This document shows, in pieces, positions 30,771 to 41,660 of a stretch of 64,000 nt of DNA. The translations under genes and the position numbers were made by a program. The number at the start of each line of letters is the position of its first letter. Position 1 is the stretch's first letter. Origin of the DNA: Clarkia xantiana subsp. parviflora (Eukaryota > Streptophyta > Magnoliopsida > Myrtales > Onagraceae); contig JAPTYO010000027.1 in NCBI GenBank assembly GCA_036873135.1, positions 2,003,195-2,067,194 of the forward strand, written 5' to 3'. The notes under the pieces are model-generated. The model saw nothing but the letters and a program-made list of their open reading frames with translations, was not told the DNA's origin and did no database searches.

Positions 30771-31516
30771 TTGGTTAAGACAACACCATGAGAGCTATTA
30801 ACTGGTAATGAGACGGATCTTACCAAATGTGACCTTAGGGTTGCACAATAAACATATATTGTACCGACAGCTGTAAAGACAAGTTGGAACCAAGAGTACT
30901 GAAATGTATATTTATAAGGTACTCCGGATACTCTATGGCAGACATGTTTGTGATGGCTCGATTTAATGGTGGCGTGGTCAAAGATGAGAAGTTACGTTCC
31001 TTGAGGACAAATTCCTAAGCTTTATAACATCAACGTAATTGAAGTCTTGATTGAACTAGAGCAGAATAATGATGATCAGGTCCCACTTACTTTGAGTGGG
31101 AGATTTGAGGCAGCAACGCCAGTGAAAGATATGGTAAATGAGAATGGGGACATTTTCATAATAAATCCAATGGGATGAGTCAATCCAACCACTTAGATCA
31201 CTGTTGCTGCAGTTGCAAATGAAGTCGAACCTGATAATCATATTGCTGAACAGTTGGATGAAAATCCTATAATTCATCAACTAACTACTGGTAACAATGC
31301 GAGTGGCACTACAAACTTGGTTCTGGTCCTAATAACTGTGGAATTCATCACGGAGGTGAAATCACGAGACCATGAGGTAGTCCAAGAAAAGTTGTTGGTG
31401 AATGTTCAAGTAATGCTCTTGTTCCCAGTGGGAGTGTTGTTCCAATCAAGAGCATTATTCCTAGTGGGATAATTTTTTAAGTTCAAGATGGGAACAACGA
31501 GCCTAGACGTAGTCAA
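30771..31516 (+). pseudogene. Copia-2 pol remnant between integrase and RT
   Basis: Degraded sequence aligned with Copia-1 at about 11530-12055 and with Copia-3 at about 60826-61187. The part from about 31240 extends beyond the point where Copia-1 is interrupted, and leads without a clear frame into RT. Confidence 0.65.
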
Positions 31517-33136
31517 ATGCATAGAACTTCTCCCAAGAATTATCCCATCGAAAAGGGTGAGCTATTCACTCTGACTTCGGTTGACGAACTGGTAACGGTT
31601 AAACAAGCTTTGGAAGGACCTCAAGCGAAGGAATGGAGAAAAGAGATGGAGGAAGAGATCACCTCTATGAAATCCAATTCGGTATGGTATTTGGTTGATT
31701 TACCTGCTAACTGCAGAGCCATAGGGGCGTTGTGGGTTCTAAAATTGAAACTCACTACTGATGGAGATGTCGAGTGGTAGAAAGCTCGACTCATTGTGAA
31801 AGGATATACCCAACTTCACGGAGTGGGCTTTGATGAAACATACTCACCGACTGTGCGTTACACCATAGTCTGGGCCATTCTGGCCCTTGTTGCGTGCCTT
31901 GATTTAGAGCTGCACCAAATGGATGTTAAGACTGCATTCCTCCACGGAAACCTGGAGGAAGAGATCTATATGGAGCAGCCAGAGGGTTTCATTACCCCTG
32001 GTAACGAACGTAAAGTCTGTAAACTCCAAAGATCAATCTATGGTCTTAAACAATCGTCTTGGAAATGGTACCATAGGTTCCACAAGGAAATCGTTGGAAA
32101 TGGATTCGTGAATCTTCACGAGGATTCATGCGTGTACACAAAGACCTCAGAGTCGACGTACATCATCTTAACATTATATGTGGATGACATACTACTTGCC
32201 GCGAACGATGTGAGTTACATGAATGAATCAAAGTCCTGGTTGGCATCTGTATTTGAGATGAAGGACATGGGAGAAGTCACGTACATCGTAGGCATTAATA
32301 TTGCTAGGGACCAGGCTGCTCGCAAACTATGTCTCTCTCAAGAATCCTATATCAAAAAATTGTTGAGAAGGTTCAAAATACTAGATGCCAAACCCGTGGA
32401 TACGCCGGTCGTGTATGGGTTCGCGTTGTCAAAACGTGAGGGCCCGAAAGACCTGGCTTAGTGTGAAAAAATGAAAAGTGCAGAGTACCTTAGTATGGTT
32501 GGCAGTCTAATGTACGCGATGCAATCCACTCGTCCAGATATCTGTTACGATGTGGGCTTAGTATCACGATTCCAATCAAACCCTGGCTATCAACATTTAA
32601 ATGCCGTAAAACGAATTATTCGATACCTAAAAGGTACTATCAACTACGGACTGTGCTATGAGGGTGGAAAATTAGAATTGAATGTGTTCAATGACGCCGA
32701 CCACGGTGGCGATTTGGATGGTCGTAAGTCCACATCGGGATGAGTATTTATCCTTGCTTGCCACCATTTCAAGGATGAGTAAGAAGCAGTCTTGTCTACA
32801 ATGGAATCCAATTTCGTAGCCCTCTCTAAGAATGCATGAAGCAGTTTGGCTTAAAAGACTCTTAACTGCATTGATTGACGTCGAGGACGGGACTAAGCCT
32901 ATGAAGGTATAATCTGACAGTTAAGCAGCGATTGTAGTAGTTAAGAATCCTAATTACCATAAGAGGACGAAACACATTGATTTAAAATATAATTATGCTA
33001 AAAGCATGGTCGAGGACAATATGATCACTTTAGAATACTTATCCTCTGAGAGTTTGGTGGAGGACCCATTTACCAAACCTTTACGCAGAGATGTTTTTGA
33101 AAAGCACGTCAAAATGCTTGGACTGCGTAGGGTTTA
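31517..33136 (+). pseudogene. pol: Copia reverse transcriptase and RNase H, broken
   Basis: RT begins with ALEGPQAKEWRKEMEEEITS and a TAG replaces Tyr in the YKARL motif (31778-31780). The main RT segment (31796-32461) shows VGFDETYSPTVRYTIVW, HQMDVKTAFLHGNLEEEIYM, KLQRSIYGLKQSSWKWYHRF and an intact catalytic box LYVDDILL, followed by SQESYIKKLLRRF. After a TAG, RNase H follows (YLSMVGSLMYAMQSTRPDIC, FNDADHGGDLDGRKSTSG) with a TGA. The tail ends in LGLRRV-stop at about 33136. Three stops break an otherwise well-preserved domain. It is placed in Copia-2 by position, but the element is a mosaic. Confidence 0.88.
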
Positions 33137-34237
33137 AGTGGCTTGTATTGTGATGATAACATTTTTAGATTTAAAGTAATATTTAAATAAAAAGGAATTG
33201 CAATTTGAGTTTATGATCTTACGATGTCATGATGTTCTAATTATATCGGATTTAACGGTCTATAAACAAGTCGTAGGAGAGATAATACTTCCAAACAAAA
33301 CATGTCGAATATGAGCCAAGCCTTGTCACACAGACTCAGTCGTCTTGGCGGAGAGGGGAACCTCTACCGTATCAAGACTGGCTAAGAACCACGGTGATTT
33401 CGAAAGATAACCTGGTTAAGCAAAACAATCATTTGGTTTCGGGGTAACACGAAATGATCTAAGTTTTGCGGATCGACGTGACGAACTTCCTTCAACAACA
33501 ACCACATGCTGAGCCAGATGACAAGTCTGCGATAGCATATGAAATTTCCCACTCCTGACAACATGTATGTTCAGGTTATGCTATCGAAGCGCGCTTTATA
33601 CTGCGCGTGCCATGTTCGACAACCGTTGTGCTAGGTAGAATCCACGAGATTTGGATGGGCACAAACTTCGTCAGTTTGAGCGTGTGACTGATCCCAGATG
33701 CTTATGGAGAAGCATACAAAGTATCCTTATGTACTCAGAACTCATATCTAAGGTCAAGCTCAATGTTCGCTTCCCGGCGTACGAGTGCAATGCTGAACAA
33801 AAAGGCCGACGTCTTTAGAAACCAGTTGCGTTTGACTAAGGATATGAGCAATGGGAATAGTCATGTACACCTGTAATTCTCCGACTCTTGTATTCACTAG
33901 GTGGCCACCATCATGATATTAGTTGAAGTTTGTGATACTTGTACGGATGCCTTGGAGAAGTGTTCCTATGTGGAAACTAGGCAATTTGAGAATGACAATT
34001 GACCTAGGATACATCGCGACACAGTATTGTTACATGTTGATTAAATATGAGGAATTAACGTTCCGCAGGCGCTAAAACACTTCTAACAGTTGAGTAGAAC
34101 GATCCCTGTTGTGTCCGCCGGTCGCACGACAAACCTAGTACGAACTATTCCGAAGCAGAGCTGGATCGAAGAACAAGTTTTGATGTGTTGGTCGACAACA
34201 TATTTACAGGAACCCTCCCATTCCGGCGAGTGGGAGC
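33137..34237 (+). other. Copia 3' internal region, first copy, with purine tract
   Basis: Non-coding region downstream of RNase H. From about 33286 to its end it is homologous to 34836-35772. It ends CGAGTGGGAGC immediately before the LTR at 34238, the plus-strand priming site. Confidence 0.7.
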
Positions 34238-34835
34238 TGTTGGCATTTGGAGATTGGGTCTCCGTAATAAGAAGTCTATTAATATGAGATTGTTATCTAA
34301 TTCAATTAGGTAATGTCACATTAGAGATTTTGGGCTAGGCCTAAAATCCCAATTGACATCAGAGGCCCAAAATTGGGCCGCCCTCTCTCATATGGCTGGC
34401 CGAAACTTGTGTTAAGTGTGAGGTGGGTTTTGCCCATCCCCTCTTATAAATAGGGAGTATTAGGGAAATTTTATGGGTTAATCACTTTCTTCCTATGTGG
34501 TGAGACAAAAAGTAATCACTCCTCCCTATCACAATAGTTTCGGCCGAAATACCCTTGTGCTAAGGAGGTGCCAAATTACTTTCAAGCAATTACTCCGGAG
34601 ATCCATCCCTGCCAAAGAATTGAAAAGAGGCTTTGCTGTGGAGACCAATCCAAGTAGGTATTCCTTAGCAAAATTCCCTAGGGGAATCGTCCGGCGAATC
34701 GAGAACTCCCCTAGAAGATGTTAGGTCTACGGAAAATCGTTGTAGGTATGTGTTCTTTCTTCCGCTGAGTAATTTTTTTACAAAGCATTTACCTTGTTTA
34801 TTTCCGTAGTATTTATCCCCTACAATCCTTCAACA
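34238..34835 (+). repeat. Copia LTR in the Copia-2 region (3' LTR of Copia-2 or of a lost copy)
   Basis: TGTTGGCATTTGG ... CTTCAACA, with TATA box TATAAATAGG near 34446. It is closer in sequence to the Copia-3 LTR (38158) than to the Copia-2 5' LTR (28397). It is followed at once by sequence homologous to 33286 onward, not by a primer site or a visible target duplication. Confidence 0.8.
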
Positions 34836-35772
34836 ACCTCCCAACAGAATATGTCAAATGTGGGCCCAGCCTCGTCACACAGGCTCGGTCGTCTTGACGA
34901 AGGAGGAACCTTTACAATGTCAAGACCGGCTAAGAACCACGGTGTTTTCGAAAAACCTTGTTAAGCAAAACGATCATTTGATTTCGGGGTAACACGACAT
35001 GATCTTGTTTTTCATATCGTAGTGATGAACTCAGTTCATCGGAAACCACATTCTGCGTCAGATGAGAATCTGCGATAGCATATGAAATTTCTCACTCCTG
35101 ACTCGGTTATGCTATTGACGCGCACTTCATATTACGCATGCCATATTCGACCACAGGGTCAGGCTCGGTTGTGCTAGATAGAATCCTCAAGATTCAGACT
35201 GGCGCAAACTTCTTCACCTTGAGTGTGTGAATGATCCCGAGTGCTTTATGAAGTGCTACTCATCGGTTAAGAGTGTTGTAGCGTCTGCGGAACGTTGATT
35301 GCCCAAGCTTTAATCAACTTGCATACATCTATGTGCCGCGCTGTATCCTTGGTCAACTTTTATTCTCCAACTGGCTATATTCCACATAGGAACACTTCCT
35401 CAAGTCATCCGTACAAGTATTCACAACCTTCAACTAATATCCGGTTGTTGGCCACCTAGTGAATACAAGAGTTGGAGAATTACACCCATTGCTCATACCC
35501 TTGGTCAAACTCAACCGGTTTAAAAAATGTGGTCACTGGGCCGTTTTGAATAGCACTGCATTCGTACGTCTGGAAGCGACCATAATGCTTGACCTTAGAT
35601 ATGAGTTCAGAGTTCATGAGGATACTTCAGGTGCGATGTCCGTTGTGTCTGCCGGTCTTACGGCTAACCTCATATGATCTATTCCAAAGCAATGACTGAA
35701 TCGAAGACTAAATGTTGATGTTTTGGTCGACAACATAATAACAGGCACCCTCCCATTCCAACGAGTGGGAGT
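34836..35772 (+). other. Copia 3' internal region, second copy
   Basis: Homologous to about 33286-34237 (shared blocks AGAACCACGGTG, TTTCGGGGTAACACGA, CTCACTCCTGAC, CCCTCCCATTCC). It includes the purine tract CGAGTGGGAGT before the LTR at 35773. Non-coding; the short frames here are not supported. Confidence 0.72.
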
Positions 35773-36363
35773 TGTTGGCATTTGGTGAATGAACCGCCGT
35801 AATAGGAGCCTTTAATATAGGACTAACAATAAATTAATGGGTAATGTCACATTAGGGATTTTGGGCTAGGCCTAAAATCCCAATTGACATGAGAGGCCCA
35901 AAATTGGGCCTCACCATCCTAACATGGCTGGTCGAATTATGTGAGTTAAGGAGGTGGGATTTATCCCACCACCTCTATAAATAGGGAGTGTCATGGATTT
36001 ATTCAAGACTAATCCTTTTACCTCCTAAGTGTTGAGAAAAAAGAAATCCCTATCCCTCACTCCTCTAGTTTCGGCCGAACCTCCCTATGTTCAAGGTGCC
36101 AAATTGCTTTGAGCAATTTACCCCAGAGATCCGTCCCTTCTAGGAATCGATAAGAGGCTTTGCTTTGGAGACCATTCCGTGTAAGTGATTCCTTAACAAG
36201 AATCCTTACAGGAGCCGTCTGGTGGATCGGAACTCCCCTTAAAGATCTTGGGACTACATGAAAGCAATTATTGGTAGGTGCGTTCATTCCGCCGCGTAAT
36301 TAGATTACCTGGCATGTACATGTGTTTTGTTTCAGTAGTATTTATCCCCTAAATCCAATAACA
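35773..36363 (+). repeat. Copia-1 3' LTR
   Basis: Begins TGTTGGCATTTGGTG and ends near CCAATAACA. It matches the LTR at 7049-7619 over its length (shared GTGAGTTAAGGAGGTG, TATTCAAGAC, CTAGTTTCGGCC). TATA box TATAAATAGGG near 35977. The exact end is uncertain by about 3 bp. Confidence 0.82.
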
Positions 36364-37011
36364 CCGCCAAAAGGGGCACGCCAACAAGGGAAAGCCAACG
36401 GACGCACCGCCAACAGGGGCACCACCGACCGAGGCTCTACTTTTCCGCACTACCAATGGAGGCACCGCCAACAGGGGCACCGCCGATAGAGGTTCTACTT
36501 TCCGCATCGCCAGCAGGGGCACGGCAACGAAGGCACACCAATGGAGGCACCGCCAACAGGGGCACTGCAGACCGAGGCTTTACTTTTCCTCACTGCCAGC
36601 AGAGGCACCGCGAACAGGCGCACTGCAGACCGAGGCTTTTTTTTTTTCTGCACTACCAACGGAGGCACCGCGAACAGGGGCACTGCCGAAGAAGGTTCTA
36701 ATGTCAGCACTGCCAACAGAGGCACGCCAACGGAGGCAATGCCAACAGGGGCACCGCCGACCGAGGCTCTACTTTTCCGCACTACCAACGAGGCACCACC
36801 AACAGGGGCACGCCAACGGAGGCACCGCCAACAGGGGCACCGGTGACCGAGGTTTTTTTTTTCATTTCGCACCAGTCAAAATAAGCAAATGAGCCACCTT
36901 GACGACTTCAAAGCAGAAGAAGGCATGCTCTCTGGCCAAAATCGGTGTTTTCTTACCTTTGGACAAGCTCCCTCGAACAAGTTCTACGGTGATAGGTTCA
37001 AAGAAGGTCAC
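36364..37011 (+). repeat. Irregular GC-rich minisatellite and 3' end of Ogre-like element B
   Basis: 36364-36860 repeats a core of CACCGCCAACAGGGGCAC alternating with GACCGAGGCTCTACTTTTCC at spacings of about 58-84 bp. The remaining 150 bp is unique and abuts an LTR at 37012, so this looks like the 3' untranslated region of the element owning that LTR. Open frames through the minisatellite on both strands have repetitive composition and are not credible genes. Confidence 0.7.
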
Positions 37012-38157
37012 TGTAAACACTTGATTTTGACCCGGACGTAATGACGCGTCATTTCCTAATGTGTCAAGTCACGAAGTGTCCAATAATGCTTATGTGCATA
37101 TTAGAGTAAATAAATAAATATATTTTTTTTTAAATATCTCGGATATATTCGAAATATTTTTATATATATATGTAATAGTTATTTAACTGTAAGGTATTTA
37201 TCTACAGATATTATCTCCTATTGTTTAGGAATAATTATCTGTAAGGTATTTATCCGTAGAATTATCAGTAGAATTATCTCCTAAATTATTTTTTTGTAAA
37301 TGTTAAGGGGATTTTATTTGTAACTTAGATTAGTGTTACCATAAATAGGGGTCATGTTCTATACATGTAAACCACACAGAAAAACACCACAACAATAATA
37401 ATAACTAGTAATCTCGTAATTCGTGTTTTTTTTTGTCTTCTTGTGCATAATATTTTGTTCTTTCTTTTTCCTTTATTATTATCCCCGCCGTTACCATCCG
37501 TCTGACCGCCATAGTTGTGCCAAACCCACCGCGTCCTGTCGCCGCGCCCGTTGTGCATTCCGGCCTCGTTGCGTCTGCTTTCCGCGTCCCGTCGCCGGTC
37601 TCCGCTGCTGTCCCCGTGTCGTTCAGTTCAGATCTGACAAGGCCGGATCTCAGCCTCTAGTCCCTTCGCCGGCGTTACCAACTCCGCCGCGCCGCCCGGC
37701 CCTGTCTGCCGCTACTTCTGACGTCCCGCCGTCATCCGTTTAGCCCGTTGACGTCCCTCCACCGTGCCGTGAAATCCTCCCGCTGGCAGGTGAAGTTTCC
37801 CGCTACTGTTTTTTTTCTTTATTATTTTATTATTTATTTATTTTATTACTATTAATTTTATTATTATTAATTTATCTGTTTGTGTATTTTTTTTATATTA
37901 GGATAATTATGTTGATTTTTAATTTAATTATGTGCATTTGATACTAATCACATGTTGCAACATTGTTTATTTTATTAATTTTATACAAGTTATATTATAG
38001 GTTCAATTTGACATAAATAGTTCGAATTTTGATTAGTCTAGATTAATTAAATGATAAAGGGTTAATTGTGTATATTCGTCATGTTAGTTCGTGCGTATAA
38101 TTAATTTATAGTTGATTGATGATGAAATTGGCAAATTTGTGAAATTGAGTACTGAAA
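37012..38157 (+). repeat. LTR of Ogre-like element B, interrupted by Copia-3
   Basis: Starts TGTAAACACTTGATTTTG, like the LTR at 12056. It has an AT-rich U3, a TATA-like CATAAATAGG at about 37340, and a GC-rich block (37480-37790) placed as in element A. It stops at 38157, where the Copia-3 LTR begins; the rest would lie beyond the window. Confidence 0.68.
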
Positions 38158-38389
38158 TGTTGGCATTTGGATATTGGGCCGCCGTAAATAGGAGCCCAAT
38201 AATATGAGACAGTTACCTAATTCAATTGGGTAATGTCACATTAGGGATTGTGGGCTAGGCCTAAAATCACAATGGACATGAGAGGCCCAAAATTGGTCCT
38301 CCCTTTCTCACTATAGGGTCGGCCGAAACTTAATAAGGGGGATTCTGGGTTTTGCCCACATCCTCTTATAAATAGGAAGTGTTAGATAT
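38158..38389 (+). repeat. Copia-3 5' LTR, first part
   Basis: TGTTGGCATTTGG start, TATA box TATAAATAGG near 38367. It is interrupted at 38390; 38385-38389 (GGAAG) is the left target duplication of Gypsy-3. The LTR resumes at 49464 and ends CCTACA at 49841. Confidence 0.88.
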
Positions 38390-39022
38390 CTGTCCAATCC
38401 GGGTTCGTATTTACATTTCGGGACTCGTAAAATATCCCCAAAAACCCTTTTACACAACACATAAGTCTAAAAACGGTCCGGGATACGTGTAATTCCCGGG
38501 CCGTCGGACTTCCGCAATCCGGACCCGTCCCGGATTGATAAAACAATCTGGGTAGGTCTGGATTACCGTTTTTACTTCATACGCTCACCCTGAATAAATT
38601 GCCAAGTGCGGGAAGTCAGTGCATACATAGTCCGCCTTGATGTCGGTATACGTCTTCCATACATACCGACATGAAACTGTGCATGATCCTTAGGTTCCCT
38701 ATAAATAGGGGAGGGGGCCTAGGTCTCCCATTTGGGGTAATTCCCTCACTTTTGGACTTGAAATGCTCTGACTTCTCTCTAAGGCTTTCTCTCTCTAAAA
38801 GTGCTAACTTGAGCGTCGGAGTGGGCCCAACCAGCATCCCCCCCACGCTGGTTACTGCCCTTCGTGCAGGTCTCAAAGATTAAGAGCCCAAGGTTGAGGA
38901 TCAGAGTCCCGCTCGACGATTGTGTATTAAGGATTGCGGCGTTCCTGTCCTTATACATATATCTCGAGCCCGATCTTGAAGGAAAAAGCCCGAAACAACC
39001 AGAGTGGTGAAGCGAACCCAAA
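38390..39022 (+). repeat. Gypsy-3 5' LTR
   Basis: TGTTAGATATCTG start; end near GAACCCAAA. TATA box TATAAATAG at 38700. It lacks a short palindromic stretch present in the 3' LTR (about 48927-48945). Confidence 0.92.
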
Positions 39023-39024
39023 AT

Positions 39025-39037
39025 TTGGCGCCGTCTG
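39025..39037 (+). promoter_or_regulatory. Gypsy-3 primer binding site, 3' part altered
   Basis: TTGGCGCCGTCTG agrees with the first 13 bases of the Gypsy-2 site; the following TGTGGGAA is replaced by AAGTGATT. Confidence 0.75.
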
Positions 39038-39058
39038 AAGTGATTCGAACAAAAAGCC

Positions 39059-39661
39059 ATGCTGCTAGCCACAGTAGGAAGAAAACCAAAAAAGGCGGGT
39101 GCAGGCAAGCCAAAGCCAACAAAAATCGAACCAGGACGCTCTCGCATGCCAAATACAAGATCCACCACTTCAACCATACTATCCACAAGTGTGCACGTGA
39201 TTCATGGAGGCTTTGGAGCTGGAGGAGAGACGTCGTATGAGCGAGAAATATATGCTACCCGCACAAAGCGCATATGCCAGGATGCTGACATAAGGGATAC
39301 AGTCATGATAGATGTTGATGAAGAGGGTGATCGCGTGGAAGACGTCATTGGCTTTTCGTCAAAACACAAAATCCACATTATACTCCCGCACACCGACGCG
39401 TTGGTCATAACTATGACAATTGATGGCATGGACGTCAAGCGCATTATGGTAGATGGTGGAAGTTCGCCCAACATCTTTACAAAGGCTATCATTTTAGCCC
39501 TGGGGAGAAAGAAACTCGTCAAAAGAATGGACTCACCCTTGGTAGGATTCATGGGAGATGTAAGCTACCCGTTAGGATTCATAACTCTACTAGTCATCAT
39601 GGGAGAAGGAAAGCAACAACTCAAAGATAGAAATACCATTCGTGATCGTAGAGAAGCTTGA
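39059..39661 (+). CDS. pro: Gypsy-3 basic leader and protease (gag missing)
   Basis: The frame opens with a Lys/Pro/Gly-rich peptide (GRKPKKAGAGKPKPTKIEPG), similar in place and composition to the AT-hook-like segment of Gypsy-4. It then has the conserved VHVIHGGFGAGGETS ... REIYATR and the protease active site IMVDGGSSPNIF (near 39448-39483; Asp in GATGGT). It ends in a frameshift at about 39650; the downstream protease tail ([34 protein letters not shown]) is in another frame from 39642. No capsid or zinc-knuckle sequence is present. Confidence 0.85.
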   Translation: MLLATVGRKPKKAGAGKPKPTKIEPGRSRMPNTRSTTSTILSTSVHVIHGGFGAGGETSYEREIYATRTKRICQDADIRDTVMIDVDEEGDRVEDVIGFSSKHKIHIILPHTDALVITMTIDGMDVKRIMVDGGSSPNIFTKAIILALGRKKLVKRMDSPLVGFMGDVSYPLGFITLLVIMGEGKQQLKDRNTIRDRREA

Positions 39662-41660
39662 CGCGTATAATGGAATCTTGGGATACACCACCATGAACAA
39701 ATGGGGTATGATAGCGTCAACATCACACCAAAAAGTCAAATTTCCAACAAAGGCAGGGGTCGGGGAAGTAAAAGGAGATCAACAGTTGTCAAAAGATTGC
39801 TACAAGGTTGCACTTCAACATGGTGACAAGACAAATAATGGCCGAATTCCTATCATTGATGAAGACCCCAGGATGGATCATGCACGTCCTGCTCCTGTAG
39901 AAGCACTGCAAGAAGTCAAGATTGATGAGCCAGAGAGGATGGTTCGAGTGGGGGCATCATTGTCAGAAGATGAAGTGATAGAAATCAAGGGCACTTCTAG
40001 AAGAATATAAGGAGTTGTTCGCATGGTCACCAAGCGATATGCCAGGAATAAGCCCAGACATAATCTCTCACAAGCTCAACATCAAACCAGGATCCAGACC
40101 TATAACACAAAAGCTACGTCCATTAGAGGGTGACAAAAAACTCGCAATACGAGAAGAAGTGGGCAAGTTGCTGAACGTAGGTTTCATTGAAGAATCACAA
40201 CATCAAACATGGGTAGCGAATCCAGTTCTAGTACCCAAACCTAACGGAAAGATGAGAATGTGCATCGATTATAGGTACCTCAACAATGCGTGCCCAAAGG
40301 ATTCATATCCGCTGCCAAGGATCGACCAGCTAGTAGATGCCACTGCAGGACACGAGCTAATGTCAGTAATGGACGCGTATTCAGGATACAACCAAATTCC
40401 AATGGCGAAACAAGATGCACTTCACACTGCATTCTATGCAGACAGAGAGATCTACAATTACAAAGTCATGCCATTCGGACTAATTAATGCAGGAGCAACA
40501 TACCAACGAATGGTCAACACAATCTTCAGAGACATGATCGGGAAAGTCATGGAAGCATACGTAGATGACATGGTCGTGAAGTCGACAAAAAGGCGTAACC
40601 ATGCTGATGACCTCCGTCAGGTGTTTAAAAGAATGCGAGAATTCCAAGTGAGGTTAAATCCAACAAAGTGTGCCTTTGGCGTACAGTCAGGAAAAGTTCT
40701 CGATTTCATGGTCAGCGAGAGAGGGATCGAAGCAAACCCGGAAAAAGTAAAGGCGATAGAAGAGATGGAGTCCCCCAAGAAACACAAAGAAGTCCAACAG
40801 CTAAATGGGCGACCAGCAGCTCTTAACAGGTTCCTCGCAAGAATAGGTGACAAAGCCCTTCCATTCTTCCAAGTACTTCGTGCAAACAAGAAGTTCGAGT
40901 GGACACCAGTATGTGAAGAAGCATTCCAACAATTGAAACAGCATTTGCGGACGCTCCCAGTGTTAGCAAAACCAATCCAAGGCGAACCATTCTACCTGTA
41001 CATATCCGTAAGCAACACTGTGGTCAGCTCAGTACTCGTCAAGCAAAAAGGGACTACACAGCTTCCAGTATATTACGTGAGCAAGATCTTGGCAAAGTAC
41101 GAAGTGAATTATATGCCAATTGAGAAGTACATGTATGCTCTCATAGTTGCGGCAAGGAAATTGAGGCCATACTTCCATGCACATGAGATAACAGTCTTAA
41201 CGGACCAGCCCTTGAAGCACATCCTGTCAAAGCCAAACATGTCAGGAAAATTAACAAAGTGGTCAATTGAGCTAAGTGAATTCCGCATTCACTTTGCACC
41301 ACGAACAGCAATCAAGGGACAAGCATTGGCGGACTTTATCGCGGAATTCACAGGAATAACCCCAGAAACTGACATTCAAGATGGGACACAACAAAATGAA
41401 GAACACACTGAGGTGTGGCAAATGTACACTGATGGTTCCTCAAACGTAGAAGGATCAGGAGTTGTATTCCTCATAATTCCACCCGATGGATCAGAACCGT
41501 TGAAGTATGCTTTAAGCTTAACATTCAGAGCAACAAATAACGAGGCAGAATATGAAGCCTTGATAACAGGGTTAAGGATTGCAAAAGGACTCGGAATCAA
41601 ACACTTAAAGAGTCAAGTGCGACTCACAGCTGGTTGTAAATCAAGTCAAAGGGGAGTACG
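39642..41660 (+). pseudogene. pol: Gypsy-3 RT, RNase H and start of second RNase H
   Basis: After the protease tail and linker (39642-40010, one shift), a 585-codon frame from 40015 carries RT: KMRMCIDYRYLNNACPKD, VMDAYSGYNQIPM, PFGLINAGATYQRM and an intact YVDD box near residue 182. RNase H follows (LYISVSNTVVSSVLV, YYVSKILAKYEVNYMPIEKY, TDQPLKHIL, SELSEFRIHFAP-like). The second RNase H then begins (QMYTDGSSNVEGSG, TNNEAEYEALITGLRIAKG). A frameshift at about 41613 loses the third acidic block. This is the best-preserved polymerase in the window. Confidence 0.92.

Larger units (their letters stand above)
7049..36363 (+). mobile_element. Copia-1, Ty1/copia element interrupted by nested insertions
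   Basis: Two similar LTRs (about 7049-7619 and 35773-36363) bracket this interval. They share long blocks and differ clearly from the other copia LTRs at 28397 and 34238. The left half holds the primer site, leader, gag, protease and integrase up to 12055. There an Ogre-like LTR begins, and its far end is not found. A copia 3' internal copy (34836-35772) precedes the right LTR. The RT segment at 31517-33136 may belong to Copia-2 rather than to this element. The first about 35 bp of the left LTR are divergent, so the left boundary is approximate. Confidence 0.7.

Noticed and set aside
34836..34850. Target duplication after the LTR at 34835
   Set aside because: ACCTC after the LTR does not match CCATC before the Copia-2 5' LTR, and the sequence simply continues the copia 3' region.
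36456..36892. Ala/Pro/Thr-rich and Val/Ala-rich frames
   Set aside because: Produced by the GC-rich minisatellite; open on both strands for the same reason.
12056..38157. The LTRs at 12056 and 37012 as the two ends of one Ogre-like element
   Set aside because: They share the TGTAAACAC start and general layout but diverge through most of their length, so they are kept as two elements.
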